The position numbers were made by a program, and so were the translations under genes. From the NCBI RefSeq assembly GCF_002858805.1, contig NZ_PJZI01000022.1, forward strand, positions 1 to 64,000: 64,000 bases of DNA. The letters run 5' to 3'. Below are positions 1-10,229 of the stretch, one piece after another. Within the stretch, counting starts at the first letter, position 1. Each line of letters starts with the position of its first letter. Source of the stretch: Chimaeribacter arupi (GTDB taxonomy: Bacteria; Pseudomonadota; Gammaproteobacteria; Enterobacterales; Enterobacteriaceae). The notes below the pieces were generated by a model. That model searched no databases, had not been told where the DNA came from, and saw only the letters and a program-made list of their open reading frames with translations.

Positions 1-1
1 A

Positions 2-78
2 TGGTGCATCCAGGAGGATTCGAACCTCCGACCGCTCGGTTCGTAGCCGAGTACTCTATCCAGCTGAGCTATGGATGC
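2..78 (-). tRNA. tRNA-Arg (anticodon ACG)
   Basis: The reverse complement folds as a 77-nt tRNA. The acceptor stem GCATCCA pairs with TGGATGC, the T-arm is GTTCGAATC, the anticodon loop is CTACGAA, and CCA is encoded at 2-4. Anticodon ACG, whose A34 is normally converted to inosine by TadA, reads the major CGN arginine codons. It lies 7 nt downstream of tRNA-Ser on the same strand, as in the serV-argVYZQ cluster beside csrA in E. coli. More arginine tRNA copies may follow beyond base 1; the window edge hides this. Confidence 0.97.
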
Positions 79-85
79 ATTTAAA

Positions 86-178
86 TGGCGGTGAGGGAGG
101 GATTCGAACCCTCGATGCAGCTTTTGACCGCATACTCCCTTAGCAGGGGAGCGCCTTCAGCCTCTCGGCCACCTCACC
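86..178 (-). tRNA. serV: tRNA-Ser (anticodon GCT)
   Basis: The reverse complement is a 93-nt class II tRNA with the long variable arm typical of serine. The acceptor stem GGTGAGG pairs with CCTCACC, the discriminator base is G, and CCA is encoded. The anticodon loop CTGCTAA gives GCT, which reads AGC and AGU. It is the first gene of a tRNA transcript that continues into tRNA-Arg. The gene lies between csrA and arginine tRNA genes exactly as serV does in E. coli, which supports the symbol. Confidence 0.97.
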
Positions 179-240
179 TTACGCCTCTTGCGAGTGCTCT
201 GATTAACTTTCTGAAAGCTCATCGTCGCTGCGTGGCGCAC

Positions 241-268
241 ATATTACTTTCCCGCGTTTATAAGTCAA
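241..268 (-). promoter_or_regulatory. Stable-RNA promoter of the tRNA-Ser/Arg operon
   Basis: On the minus strand there is a -35 box TTGACT (263-268), a 16-bp spacer and a -10 box TAATAT (241-246). These are followed by the GC-rich discriminator GTGCGCC, the mark of stringently controlled stable-RNA promoters. A start near 234 leaves about 55 nt of leader before tRNA-Ser. The call rests on sequence match only. Confidence 0.75.
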
Positions 269-438
269 ACCCTTTTTTTTCATCTCATGCACGTTTGAAC
301 AATTCACGCGCAATATGGGTAGTTTGACGCCAAAATGGTTTTTTTATCAACGCAAAAAGCCGGATGACGCAGAAATATCATGTAGGGGGCGATAAGAAAA
401 AGCGTGAAGAAAAGCGTGCGAAGAGAGGGAAAGAGAAC

Positions 439-475
439 AAAAAGATGATTGGCGCCTCGCTTCCCGCGAGACGCC
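439..475 (-). terminator. Probable intrinsic terminator after csrA
   Basis: Just past the csrA stop, the minus strand carries a hairpin at 451-475. Its arms GGCGTCTCGC and GCGAGGCGCC have one mismatch and enclose a GGGAA loop. A T-rich run ending in CTTTTTG follows (439-445), set back about 6 nt from the stem. The gap makes it weaker than a textbook terminator. The remainder of 179-482 holds only the tRNA promoter and no supported gene. Confidence 0.55.
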
Positions 476-482
476 GGTCAAT

Positions 483-668
483 TTAGTAGGTCGTTTGCTG
501 GGACTTTTCAGCTTGAATGCGTTGGTAGATTTCTTCGCGATGGACAGAAACCTCTTTCGGGGCGTTGACACCAATACGTACCTGGTTACCTTTCACCCCT
601 AATACAGTGACAGTCACCTCATCGCCAATCATGAGGGTTTCACCAACTCGACGAGTCAGAATAAGCAT
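483..668 (-). CDS. csrA: Carbon storage regulator CsrA (RsmA)
   Basis: A 61-residue RNA-binding homodimer that binds GGA motifs in mRNA leaders and changes translation or stability. It controls glycogen, glycolysis, motility and biofilm genes. The length equals E. coli CsrA and the sequence is nearly identical: the start [15 protein letters not shown] forms beta-1 with the RNA-contact residues L4 and R6, and VHREEIY holds R44. The ATG is preceded by AAGGAG at good spacing. It sits between alaS and the tRNA cluster, the conserved enterobacterial site. Its antagonist small RNAs CsrB/C are made under BarA-UvrY control in relatives, and barA lies at 34.8 kb of this window. The roughly 255 bp upstream probably holds several promoters. 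Confidence 0.98.
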   Translation of the reverse strand: MLILTRRVGETLMIGDEVTVTVLGVKGNQVRIGVNAPKEVSVHREEIYQRIQAEKSQQTTY

Positions 669-864
669 TCTTTGCTCCTTGAAAGATTGTAAGAGTCGGG
701 TCTCTCAGTTTCCCCGCCATTATCCATCATATACTGTGAAAACGTAAACTATGCCACTTACATTAACTGTAAGGTAATCATAGGATCAACGTTAACTCTT
801 TTCAGTTTAGCCGAATTCGGCAGTCTTGTGGCATCTGCCGCGCCGCGCCGCCGCGGCCTGAAAC

Positions 865-898
865 AAAAAACGCCATAGCGCACAAGGCGTTATGGCGT
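865..898 (-). terminator. Intrinsic terminator of alaS
   Basis: Downstream of the alaS stop the minus strand shows a strong hairpin at 870-898. Its arms ACGCCATAACGCC and TGCGCTATGGCGT pair with one imperfection. A run of six T follows (865-870). This separates alaS from csrA transcription. Confidence 0.9.
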
Positions 899-924
899 AT
901 CAATACGTTTGAATTATTTCAAAC

Positions 925-3552
925 TTATAATTTATCTTCGACCCACGCTGTGACGCTTTCCAGCGCCCCCGGCAGAGCGGAAACATCACTGCCGCCCGCC
1001 TGCGCCATATCAGGGCGGCCGCCGCCTTTGCCCCCTACCTGCTGGGCAATATGGCCGATCAGCTCACCGGCTTTGACGCGGTCAGTCAGGTCTTTGGTCA
1101 CCCCGGCAATCAGGCTGACTTTCCCTTCCGCCGTGGTCGCCAATACGATAATGGCAGAACCCAGCTGGTTTTTGAGATCATCGACCATCGTGCGGAGCAT
1201 TTTCGGCTCGACGTTATCCAACTGACTGACCAGCAACGGCGTGCCTTTTACCTGCTTCGCCCGTGAAGAGAGCGATGCGCTTTCCTGAGCAGCCTGCTGG
1301 TCTTTCAGTTGCTGCAACTCTTTCTCCAGCTGGCGTGAACGCTCGATCAGGCCACGGATCTTGTCAGAGACGCTGTTGGCATCCCCTTTCACCAGATGGG
1401 AAATACTTTGCAGCAGGTCAGTTTCCTGGTGGAGTGTGGCAATCGCCCCCTCCCCTGTCACCGCCTCAATACGACGGATACCCGCTGCCGTGCCGGATTC
1501 GCTCTGAATGCGGAACAGGCCGATGTCACCGGTGCGGCTGGCGTGTGTGCCACCACAAAGCTCTGTGGAGAAGTCACCCATACGCAATACGCGCACATTG
1601 TCTTCATACTTCTCACCAAACAGTGCCATGGCCCCTGCTGCTTTCGCTTCTTCCAACGCCATAATGTTGGTTTCAACCGGCAGGTTACGACGAATCTGGG
1701 CGTTAACGATATCTTCTACCGCACGGATCTCGGCAGGCTTCATCGCTTCAAAATGGGAGAAGTCAAAGCGCAGGTATTTATCATTAACCAGCGAGCCTTT
1801 CTGCGCCACATGGTCACCCAGTACCTGACGCAACGCTGCGTGCAGCAGGTGGGTCGCGGAGTGGTTCAGACGAATACGGTTACGGCGCGCGACATCAACC
1901 TGCGCATCGACGGCGTCATTAACCCGCAGGGTACCCTGGCTGAGCACGCCCTGATGGCCGGTAGCCTGGCCATACTTCTGGGTATCAATCACATCGAACT
2001 GGGCCGCTGCCGTGCGCAACTGGCCTTTGTCACCGACCTGGCCGCCGGACTCGGCGTAGAATGGCGTCTCATCCAGCACCACAACGGCGTTGTCACCGGC
2101 GTTAATGCTGTCTACCGGCTGACCGTCACGATACAGTGCGATCACTTTCGCCGACAGGTCGAGCTGGTCATAGCCCAGGAACTGCGTGCTGCCATCCACA
2201 CGGATCAGGCTGTTATAGTCAGCACCAAAGCCGCTCGACTCACGCGCACGGCGGCGCTGCTGTTCCATCGCCTGGTTGAAGCCCTCTTCATCCACCTTCA
2301 GGTTACGTTCGCGGCAGACATCGGCGGTCAGATCCAGCGGGAAGCCATAGGTGTCATAGAGGCGGAATGCGGTTTCACCGTCAAGCGTGTCGCCTTTCAG
2401 GTTAGCCAGCACATCATCCAGCAGTGCCAGGCCACGCTCCAGCGTGCGGGCGAACTGCTCTTCTTCAGTTTTCAGCACCTGTTCAACCAGTGCCTGCTGG
2501 CGTTGCAACTCTTCCGCAGCCGGGCCCATCACCTCAATCAGAGGGGCCACCAGCTTATAGAAGAAGGTCTCTTTCGCGCCCAGCATATTGCCGTGACGGA
2601 TCGCCCGGCGAATGATACGGCGCAGCACATAGCCGCGGTTCTCATTAGACGGGATCACACCATCAGAGATCAGGAAGGCACAAGAGCGGATGTGGTCAGC
2701 AATAACGCGCAGGGATTTGTTGTCCAGATCGGTCGCGCCGGTGACGTTAGCCACGGCACCAATCAGTTTTTTGAACAGATCGATCTCGTAGTTGGAGTTC
2801 ACATGCTGCAGAACGGCGGCAATACGCTCCAGACCCATGCCGGTGTCCACAGACGGCTTCGGCAGCGGTTGCATGGTGCCGTCAGCCTGACGGTTGAACT
2901 GCATAAACACCACGTTCCAGATCTCGATATAGCGATCGCCATCTTCGTCCGGGCTGCCCGGCGGGCCACCGGCGATGTGATCGCCGTGATCGAAGAAGAT
3001 CTCGGTGCACGGGCCGCACGGGCCGGTATCGCCCATCTGCCAGAAGTTGTCAGAGGCGTAAGGTTTGCCTTTATTGTCACCGATGCGGATAATGCGCTCC
3101 TGCGGCACCCCAATCTCTTTCAGCCAGATGTCATAGGCTTCATCATCGGTTTCATACACGGTCACCCACAGCTTCTCTTTCGGCAGGGCAAACCAGTTTT
3201 CACTGGTCAGCAGCTCCCAGGCATACTGGATAGCATCATGCTTGAAATAGTCGCCGAAGCTGAAGTTACCCAGCATTTCAAAGAAAGTATGGTGGCGCGC
3301 GGTATACCCGACGTTTTCGAGGTCATTGTGCTTACCGCCCGCACGGACGCAACGCTGTGAGGTCGTGGCGCGTGAATAGGCACGCTTGTCCAGGCCAAGG
3401 AAAACATCCTTGAATTGGTTCATCCCGGCATTGGTAAACAGCAATGTCGGATCGTTATTGGGAACCAAAGAGCTGCTTGATACAACCTGGTGTCCCTTGC
3501 TCTGGAAAAAATCGAGAAACGCTTGACGGATCTCAGCGGTGCTCTTGCTCAT
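925..3552 (-). CDS. alaS: Alanine--tRNA ligase
   Basis: Charges tRNA-Ala with alanine and edits mischarged Ser and Gly. The 875 residues match the E. coli length of 876. The class II catalytic core is N-terminal, with the motif 1 region from about residue 20 and motif 2 near [16 protein letters not shown]. The editing domain carries HSATHLLH and, about 100 residues later, [13 protein letters not shown]; together these give the HxxxH plus CxxxH zinc site. The C-Ala domain ends in the glycine-rich [15 protein letters not shown]. The start [16 protein letters not shown] aligns with the family. It lies upstream of csrA and downstream of recX on the same strand. Confidence 0.98.
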   Translation of the reverse strand: MSKSTAEIRQAFLDFFQSKGHQVVSSSSLVPNNDPTLLFTNAGMNQFKDVFLGLDKRAYSRATTSQRCVRAGGKHNDLENVGYTARHHTFFEMLGNFSFGDYFKHDAIQYAWELLTSENWFALPKEKLWVTVYETDDEAYDIWLKEIGVPQERIIRIGDNKGKPYASDNFWQMGDTGPCGPCTEIFFDHGDHIAGGPPGSPDEDGDRYIEIWNVVFMQFNRQADGTMQPLPKPSVDTGMGLERIAAVLQHVNSNYEIDLFKKLIGAVANVTGATDLDNKSLRVIADHIRSCAFLISDGVIPSNENRGYVLRRIIRRAIRHGNMLGAKETFFYKLVAPLIEVMGPAAEELQRQQALVEQVLKTEEEQFARTLERGLALLDDVLANLKGDTLDGETAFRLYDTYGFPLDLTADVCRERNLKVDEEGFNQAMEQQRRRARESSGFGADYNSLIRVDGSTQFLGYDQLDLSAKVIALYRDGQPVDSINAGDNAVVVLDETPFYAESGGQVGDKGQLRTAAAQFDVIDTQKYGQATGHQGVLSQGTLRVNDAVDAQVDVARRNRIRLNHSATHLLHAALRQVLGDHVAQKGSLVNDKYLRFDFSHFEAMKPAEIRAVEDIVNAQIRRNLPVETNIMALEEAKAAGAMALFGEKYEDNVRVLRMGDFSTELCGGTHASRTGDIGLFRIQSESGTAAGIRRIEAVTGEGAIATLHQETDLLQSISHLVKGDANSVSDKIRGLIERSRQLEKELQQLKDQQAAQESASLSSRAKQVKGTPLLVSQLDNVEPKMLRTMVDDLKNQLGSAIIVLATTAEGKVSLIAGVTKDLTDRVKAGELIGHIAQQVGGKGGGRPDMAQAGGSDVSALPGALESVTAWVEDKL

Positions 3553-3687
3553 AAATGTCCCGGAATCAGGCTAAAAGAACAGCCCGTAAGCAGTATGCTC
3601 AGCATCCTGATGCCGGCGTACTGCTTACGAACAAAAAGTGGGAATAAGATAAAATTTCTTCAGTGGGAAGTAAAATCCAGTATGCGC

Positions 3688-4284
3688 TCATTCATCAAAA
3701 TCGCGATAAATTGACTGTATCTCTTCCTGAAAAAAGCCCCGGTATTGCAGAAAGCGCTGCACTTTGGCCTTTTCTTTCCACTCTGTCGGCAACTGTTCGC
3801 CAAACTTGCGCTCCGCCAGATCGCGCGCCTGCCGGCACCAGTCCACTTCCGTCTCCTCAAAGCCGGTATTAATCACCTCTTTTGCCACACCTTTCTGCGT
3901 AAGCTCTGAGCGGATGCGCTGAGGGCCATACCCTTTACGGCTGCGGCTGTTGATATAGCTTTGCGTAAAACGGGCATCGTCCAGATAGTGGTGCTCCAGG
4001 CAATACAGGATAATTTTTTCAACCAACTGTGGGTCAATCTCTTCTGCCGGTGGCGGTGCATAAACCGGTGCTGGGGGAGTCTCAGCGTCGTCATCAGTAC
4101 GGTGTGGGGGGCGGCGCGAGAAAGAGGCGTTGCGGCGCGGTGCCATGACCGGTGGGGTTTCCAGCTTACGGCGCAGTTCCGTCTCGCTGTGATCGCGCTG
4201 GGCAAGCAGGCGCATTGCCCTGGCCAGCAGGGTATTGAGCTGCTCTTTCTCAGAGCGCCCAGGTTGGGAGGGATCATGGCTCAT
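3688..4284 (-). CDS. recX: RecA regulator RecX
   Basis: RecX binds RecA filaments and caps their growth, limiting recombination and SOS activity. The ATG at 4284 is chosen because AAGGAG sits 7 nt before it, giving 198 residues; an upstream GTG two codons away is too close to that site. The core is conserved: QRDHSETELRRKL, HYLDDARFTQSYI, SRKGYGPQRIRSEL and VQRFLQYRGF. The protein is about 32 residues longer than E. coli RecX (166). The extra length is a proline- and arginine-rich insert at about residues 46-80 (APRRNASFSRRPP, TPPAPVYAPPPA) between the first helical repeat and the rest. It follows recA across the recA terminator, so low-level readthrough from the LexA-controlled recA promoter is expected. 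Confidence 0.95.
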   Translation of the reverse strand: MSHDPSQPGRSEKEQLNTLLARAMRLLAQRDHSETELRRKLETPPVMAPRRNASFSRRPPHRTDDDAETPPAPVYAPPPAEEIDPQLVEKIILYCLEHHYLDDARFTQSYINSRSRKGYGPQRIRSELTQKGVAKEVINTGFEETEVDWCRQARDLAERKFGEQLPTEWKEKAKVQRFLQYRGFFQEEIQSIYRDFDE

Positions 4285-4348
4285 CAGCACTCTCCTTCAA
4301 AATCGCGGGGCGGCCGGGCACATCGTGTACCGGGCTGGCCATGCACAT

Positions 4349-4382
4349 AAAAAAACAGCCAGAGTGTTTGCACACTCTGGCT
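4349..4382 (-). terminator. Intrinsic terminator between recA and recX
   Basis: A perfect 11-bp stem (4357-4367 with 4372-4382; arm AGCCAGAGTGT, loop of 4) is followed on the minus strand by seven T (4349-4355). In E. coli a terminator in the same place lets only a small share of recA transcripts continue into recX. Confidence 0.93.
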
Positions 4383-4404
4383 GGTTCAGCTCAGAAAGAA
4401 TCGA

Positions 4405-5496
<1,092 letters not shown>

Positions 5497-5552
5497 TCAC
5501 CCCTGGGCTGTCACTGATTGTAATTTGGTATACTGGAAAACGAGATGAATTA

Positions 5553-5572
5553 TACTGTATACGCATACAGTA
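5553..5572 (-). promoter_or_regulatory. LexA box overlapping the recA promoter
   Basis: The 20-bp site has the CTGT-N8-ACAG core in the form TACTGTAT....ATACAGTA, differing from the E. coli recA operator only in the centre. On the minus strand it runs directly into a TATAAT -10 box, with a weak -35 (TTGTGG, 18-bp spacing) just upstream. LexA bound here would block RNA polymerase. It lies about 85 bp upstream of the recA start and abuts the pncC stop codon. Confidence 0.95.
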
Positions 5573-5580
5573 CCACAAGC

Positions 5581-6075
5581 TTATTTTTCCAGAAATTCAT
5601 CAAGTAGGGTTTGCAGCGCGAAAACAGCGGCTTGCATTCTTACCGCCTCACGGTCACCGGAAAAGCACTGCTTTACCGCCATCATCCGGCCATCTTCCGC
5701 GGCTATGCCGAACCACACGGTACCGACCGGCTTGGCATCCGTGCCGCCGCCCGGCCCGGCGATCCCGCTGATGGACACAGCGTAGTCTGCGCCCGCCGCT
5801 TTCAGGGCACCGAATGCCATTTCCCGCACCACTGGCTCACTGACCGCGCCATGCGCCTGTAACGTGGATTCCGCCACCCCCAGCATCTCATGCTTGGCCG
5901 CGTTGCTGTACGTCACAAAGCCACGATCAAACCAGGCGGAACTGCCGGCAATATCCGTAATGGACTTGGCCACCAGCCCACCGGTGCAGGACTCTGCACA
6001 GGTTACCCAGGCTGACGCCGCCTGAAGGCGCTCGCCGAGGCGCACGCTCAGCGCATGCAGGTTTTTTTCACTCAT
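5581..6075 (-). CDS. pncC: Nicotinamide-nucleotide amidohydrolase PncC
   Basis: Deamidates NMN to nicotinate mononucleotide in NAD salvage. It is the stand-alone CinA C-terminal domain (formerly YgaD). The 164 residues from ATG 6075 match the family; an in-frame GTG precedes it by one codon. Diagnostic motifs are TCAESCTGGLVAKSIT, the Ser-containing substrate site, and GIAGPGGGTDAKPVGTVWFG. It lies upstream of recA as in E. coli, but the recA LexA promoter sits between the two. Confidence 0.95.
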   Translation of the reverse strand: MSEKNLHALSVRLGERLQAASAWVTCAESCTGGLVAKSITDIAGSSAWFDRGFVTYSNAAKHEMLGVAESTLQAHGAVSEPVVREMAFGALKAAGADYAVSISGIAGPGGGTDAKPVGTVWFGIAAEDGRMMAVKQCFSGDREAVRMQAAVFALQTLLDEFLEK

Positions 6076-6342
6076 CACATATCCCGTCTGTGAAGAAGGT
6101 AAGTGGGTCCAATGTTAGCACTTCTCAAGGGAAGCATGAGCGATCCTGCACTATTTTGCGAGACGCGCCGAAGGACCGGACAAAAAGGCCGGTGATTGAT
6201 GCGGATGCGTTTTCAACCCCTGGGCCACCTGTTAACATCACGCCTATTCTGAGCAAGGCCGGCGGTGTACGCGCCTTCCATTCTCAGGCTGCGGAAGTGC
6301 CCGGCAGCCTGGCCCAACCTTATTGCAGTGAAAATCAGATTG

Positions 6343-6373
6343 CCGTGAAAAACTACATTACCGTGAAAAACTA
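6343..6373 (+). repeat. 13-bp direct repeat abutting the mutS start
   Basis: CCGTGAAAAACTA occurs at 6343-6355 and again at 6361-6373, an 18-bp period. The last A of the second copy is the A of the mutS ATG. The rest of 6076-6372 between pncC and mutS holds no supported gene; promoters for both divergent genes should be here. Confidence 0.85.
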
Positions 6374-8925
6374 TGGAAAATAACGCTTACGCAGACCACA
6401 CGCCAATGATGCAGCAGTATCTGCGTCTCAAGGCCGATCATCCTGAGATCCTGTTGTTTTACCGGATGGGGGATTTCTACGAGCTGTTCTATGACGATGC
6501 CAGGCGCGCATCCCAGTTGCTGGATATCTCCCTGACCAAGCGCGGCCAGTCTGCCGGCGAGCCGATCCCAATGGCGGGCGTGCCGCATCACGCGGTTGAA
6601 AACTATCTGGCGAAGCTGGTGCAATTAGGTGAGTCGGTCGCCCTGTGTGAACAGATTGGCGATCCGGCGGCCAGCAAAGGCCCGGTCGAGCGTAAAGTCG
6701 TCCGGATTGTCACCCCCGGCACCGTCAGTGATGAGGCGCTGCTGAAAGAGCGTCAGGATAACCTGCTGGCCGCCATCTGGCGTGACAGCCGGGGGTTTGG
6801 GTATGCCACGCTCGACATCAGCTCCGGCCGTTTCCAGGTAGTGGAACCCGCGGATAATGAAACCATGGCCGCTGAATTGCAGCGCACCAACCCGGCCGAA
6901 TTGCTCTATCCGGAAAGTTTCCCGGAGATGGCGCTGATTGAACAACGCCGTGGCCTGCGCCGCCGCCCGGAGTGGGAGTTCGAACTCGACACCGCCCGCC
7001 AGCAGCTGAACCTGCAATTCGGCACCCGTGACCTGACCGGCTTTGGGGTGGAACAGGCACCCCAGGCGCTGCGCGCGGCCGGCTGCCTGTTGCAGTATGT
7101 GAAAGATACCCAGCGTACTGCCCTGCCCCACATCCGTGGCCTCACGATGGAGCGCCAGCAGGACGGCATCATCATGGACGCCGCCACCCGCCGCAACCTG
7201 GAAATCACGCAGAATCTGGCGGGCGGCACGGAAAACACCCTGTCGGCGATTCTGGATTGTTGCGTAACGCCAATGGGCAGCCGGATGCTGAAACGCTGGC
7301 TGCATATGCCAAGCCGTAACCAGACGTTGCTGATGCAGCGCCAGCAGAGCATCGCCGCGCTGCAACCTCTGGTGGACGATCTGCAGCCATTGCTGCGGCA
7401 GGTGGGTGACCTGGAACGTATCCTGGCGCGGCTGGCCCTGCGCAGCGCCCGCCCGCGCGATCTGGCACGGATGCGCCATGCCATGCAGCAGTTACCGGCG
7501 ATTCGTGAAATTCTGACGCCGCTGACCGGCGGGCACCTGCCTGCCCTGCTGGCCCAGACCGGTGAATTCAGTGAGCTTCTGGCGCTGCTGGAGAGAGCCA
7601 TTATCGAGTCCCCGCCGGTGCTGGTGCGTGACGGCGGCGTGATTGCGCCGGGTTACCATGCCGAGCTGGATGAGTGGCGCGCCCTGGCTGACGGTGCCAC
7701 GGATTACCTGGATCGTCTGGAAATCCGTGAACGTGAGAAGCTGGGCCTCGATACTCTGAAAGTCGGCTTCAACGGCGTGCATGGTTACTTTATCCAGGTC
7801 AGCCGCGGCCAGAGCCACCTGGTGCCGATGCACTACGTGCGCCGCCAGACGCTGAAAAACGCCGAACGCTACATCATTCCAGAGCTGAAAGAGTATGAAG
7901 ACAAGGTGCTGACGTCGAAAGGCAAAGCGCTGGCGCTGGAGAAGTCGCTCTATGATGAGCTGTTTGACCTGCTGCTGCCGCATCTGCCCGAGCTGCAACA
8001 GAGTGCGGCGGCCCTGGCAGAGCTGGATGTGCTGAGCAACCTTGCCGAGCGGGCCGACACCCTGAACTATACCTGCCCGACGCTGAGCGATCAGCCCGGC
8101 ATCCGCATTACCGGCGGGCGGCACCCGGTGGTTGAACAGGTACTGAAAGATCCGTTTATCGCCAACCCGCTGGCGTTGTCCCCGGCACGGCGGATGCTGA
8201 TCATCACCGGCCCCAATATGGGCGGTAAAAGTACCTACATGCGTCAGGCGGCGTTGATTGTGCTGATGGCGCACATCGGCAGTTTTGTGCCGGCAGAGGG
8301 CGCCATCATCGGCCCGGTGGACCGCATTTTCACCCGCGTGGGTGCAGCGGACGATCTGGCGTCAGGCCGCTCTACTTTCATGGTAGAGATGACCGAAACC
8401 GCCAACATCCTGCACAACGCCACCGAAAACAGCCTGGTGCTGATGGATGAGGTCGGCCGCGGGACGTCCACTTACGACGGCCTCTCTCTGGCCTGGGCCT
8501 GTGCGGAAAACCTCGCCAGCCGCATCAAAGCGATGACGCTGTTTGCCACCCACTACTTTGAGCTGACCACCCTGCCGGAAAAAATGGAAGGTGTGGTGAA
8601 CATCCATCTGGATGCGGTAGAGCACGGTGACACCATCGCGTTTATGCACAATGTCCAGGAGGGCGCGGCCAGTAAAAGTTATGGTCTGGCGGTGGCCTCG
8701 CTGGCCGGCGTGCCGCGTGATGTGATTAAACGCGCCCGGCAGAAGCTGCGTGAGCTGGAAAGCCTTTCCAATCAGGCAGCGGGCAGCCATGTCGACAGCG
8801 CGCAGCTGACGTTACTGAGTGAGGAAACCTCACCGGCCGTCGAGGCGCTGGAAGCGCTGGACCCGGACACCCTCTCCCCACGTCAGGCACTGGAGTGGAT
8901 CTACCGCCTGAAGAATATGGTGTAG
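6373..8925 (+). CDS. mutS: DNA mismatch repair protein MutS
   Basis: Recognises mismatches and small loops and recruits MutL. The 850 residues compare with 853 in E. coli. The N-terminal mismatch-binding domain has [15 protein letters not shown], containing the Phe-X-Glu wedge. The ATPase near residue 615 has Walker [14 protein letters not shown], then [14 protein letters not shown], Walker [17 protein letters not shown] and the FATHYFEL switch. The C-terminus ends in the small tetramerisation helices ([14 protein letters not shown]). The start is taken from alignment with the E. coli MSAIENFDAHTPMM region. No clear Shine-Dalgarno precedes it, and a 13-bp direct repeat overlaps it. The gene converges on rpoS. 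Confidence 0.97.
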   Translation: MENNAYADHTPMMQQYLRLKADHPEILLFYRMGDFYELFYDDARRASQLLDISLTKRGQSAGEPIPMAGVPHHAVENYLAKLVQLGESVALCEQIGDPAASKGPVERKVVRIVTPGTVSDEALLKERQDNLLAAIWRDSRGFGYATLDISSGRFQVVEPADNETMAAELQRTNPAELLYPESFPEMALIEQRRGLRRRPEWEFELDTARQQLNLQFGTRDLTGFGVEQAPQALRAAGCLLQYVKDTQRTALPHIRGLTMERQQDGIIMDAATRRNLEITQNLAGGTENTLSAILDCCVTPMGSRMLKRWLHMPSRNQTLLMQRQQSIAALQPLVDDLQPLLRQVGDLERILARLALRSARPRDLARMRHAMQQLPAIREILTPLTGGHLPALLAQTGEFSELLALLERAIIESPPVLVRDGGVIAPGYHAELDEWRALADGATDYLDRLEIREREKLGLDTLKVGFNGVHGYFIQVSRGQSHLVPMHYVRRQTLKNAERYIIPELKEYEDKVLTSKGKALALEKSLYDELFDLLLPHLPELQQSAAALAELDVLSNLAERADTLNYTCPTLSDQPGIRITGGRHPVVEQVLKDPFIANPLALSPARRMLIITGPNMGGKSTYMRQAALIVLMAHIGSFVPAEGAIIGPVDRIFTRVGAADDLASGRSTFMVEMTETANILHNATENSLVLMDEVGRGTSTYDGLSLAWACAENLASRIKAMTLFATHYFELTTLPEKMEGVVNIHLDAVEHGDTIAFMHNVQEGAASKSYGLAVASLAGVPRDVIKRARQKLRELESLSNQAAGSHVDSAQLTLLSEETSPAVEALEALDPDTLSPRQALEWIYRLKNMV

Positions 8926-8953
8926 ACGTAGAGTAAGTCAGTAAGGCAGTGAG

Positions 8954-9023
8954 CGATCCGGAGCCGGATCGTTTGCGCAGGCTGTGCGAAGCGCCTGCCT
9001 GCGGGCCACGATCCTCAGGATCG
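8954..9023. repeat. Cluster of short inverted repeats between mutS and rpoS
   Basis: Three dyads follow mutS: 8954-8971 (8-bp arms CGATCCGG, 2-nt loop), 977-998 of the 8,000s (GCAGGC...GCCTGC), and 9009-9023 (7-bp arms CGATCCT, 1-nt loop). A direct repeat CTTTCAGGC occurs at 9052-9060 and again at 9066-9074. No gene is supported in this 150-bp stretch. Confidence 0.7.
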
Positions 9024-9076
9024 CCAGGGATCTGATCCGGCCTATCCCTGACTTTCAGGCCCTGTCTTTCAGGCAT

Positions 9077-9107
9077 AAAAAAACGGTGGGCAAGGCCCAC
9101 CGTTTTT
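9077..9107. terminator. Bidirectional terminator between mutS and rpoS
   Basis: A perfect 9-bp stem AACGGTGGG / CCCACCGTT with a 5-nt loop is flanked by an A-run on the left and a T-run on the right. It can therefore end both the plus-strand mutS transcript and the minus-strand rpoS transcript. Confidence 0.92.
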
Positions 9108-9188
9108 AAGGTACTTCCTTCAATGAATCATTAACTTCCTGAGCAGGTTAATGATTCACGGCTTTTCCAGAGCATATGGGCAGCCCGC

Positions 9189-10178
9189 TTATTCGCGGAA
9201 AAGTGCCTCAATGCTCAGCCCCTGACCCTGCAGAATTTCACGCAGGCGGCGCAGACCTTCAACCTGAATCTGACGAACACGTTCACGAGTCAGACCAATT
9301 TCACGGCCCACATCTTCCAGTGTGGCAGCTTCGTAGCCCAAGAGGCCGAAACGACGCGCCAACACTTCACGCTGTTTGGCGTTCAGTTCGAACAGCCATT
9401 TAACGATGCTTTGTTTCATATCATCGTCTTGCGTGGTGTCTTCCGGACCGTTGTCTTTCTCGTCTGCCAGAATATCCAGCAGCGCTTTCTCTGAGTCGCC
9501 ACCCAGTGGCGTATCTACCGACGTGATGCGCTCATTCAGGCGCAACATACGGCTTACATCATCAACCGGTTTGTCGAGTTGCTCGGCAATCTCTTCCGCA
9601 CTCGGTTCATGATCCAACTTGTGAGAAAGTTCACGCGCAGTACGCAGATAAACGTTCAGTTCTTTCACGATGTGGATCGGCAGACGAATAGTACGGGTTT
9701 GATTCATGATCGCCCGTTCAATGGTCTGGCGGATCCACCAGGTTGCATAGGTAGAAAATCGGAAGCCGCGCTCCGGGTCAAATTTCTCAACGGCACGGAT
9801 CAGGCCAAGGTTACCTTCCTCGATCAGATCCAACAGTGCCAGACCACGGTTGCTGTAACGGCGGGCGATCTTCACTACCAAACGTAAGTTACTTTCAATC
9901 ATCCGGCGGCGGGACGGCACGTCACCGCGCAATGCACGCCGCGCGAAGTAAACCTCTTCCTCTGCGGTCAGAAGAGGCGAATAACCAATTTCTCCGAGAT
10001 ACAGTTGAGTTGCATCCAGCACTCGTTGGCTCACAGCTTGTGATAACAGTTCTTCCTCAGAAGCCTCGTTATCAACAGGCTCTTCAACGAGCGCTTTCTC
10101 GTCAAAGTTCTCACCGCCGTTCTCGTCGAAATCCGCGTCATCATGTAACTCGTTAACTTTCAGCGTACTTTGGCTCAT
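9189..10178 (-). CDS. rpoS: RNA polymerase sigma factor RpoS (sigma-38)
   Basis: Master sigma factor of stationary phase and general stress. The 329 residues align with E. coli RpoS (330). Region 1.2 has [16 protein letters not shown]; region 2 has [30 protein letters not shown] and [17 protein letters not shown]; region 4 has [20 protein letters not shown]. The lysine and ClpXP/RssB contact region around VVKIARRY is intact. nlpD lies 51 nt upstream. In relatives the main rpoS promoter is inside nlpD, giving a long untranslated leader targeted by DsrA, RprA and ArcZ; the same layout is possible here. Confidence 0.98.
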   Translation of the reverse strand: MSQSTLKVNELHDDADFDENGGENFDEKALVEEPVDNEASEEELLSQAVSQRVLDATQLYLGEIGYSPLLTAEEEVYFARRALRGDVPSRRRMIESNLRLVVKIARRYSNRGLALLDLIEEGNLGLIRAVEKFDPERGFRFSTYATWWIRQTIERAIMNQTRTIRLPIHIVKELNVYLRTARELSHKLDHEPSAEEIAEQLDKPVDDVSRMLRLNERITSVDTPLGGDSEKALLDILADEKDNGPEDTTQDDDMKQSIVKWLFELNAKQREVLARRFGLLGYEAATLEDVGREIGLTRERVRQIQVEGLRRLREILQGQGLSIEALFRE

Positions 10179-10229
10179 AAGCTGCTCCTACCCGTGATCC
10201 CGAGGCAGAATACAAGGATTCTGCCCAAT

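Noticed and set aside
1396-3360. 654-codon plus-strand open frame opposite alaS
   Set aside because: It is a mirror frame of a highly conserved GC-rich gene, has no ribosome site, and its protein resembles nothing; stop codons are rare opposite such genes.
6090-6383. 97-codon plus-strand frame between pncC and mutS
   Set aside because: No ribosome site, odd composition, and it overlaps the promoter region; only its last codons matter as a possible coupling frame.
8726-9100. 124-codon minus-strand frame at the mutS end
   Set aside because: It runs through the mutS terminator and antisense to mutS; no motif.
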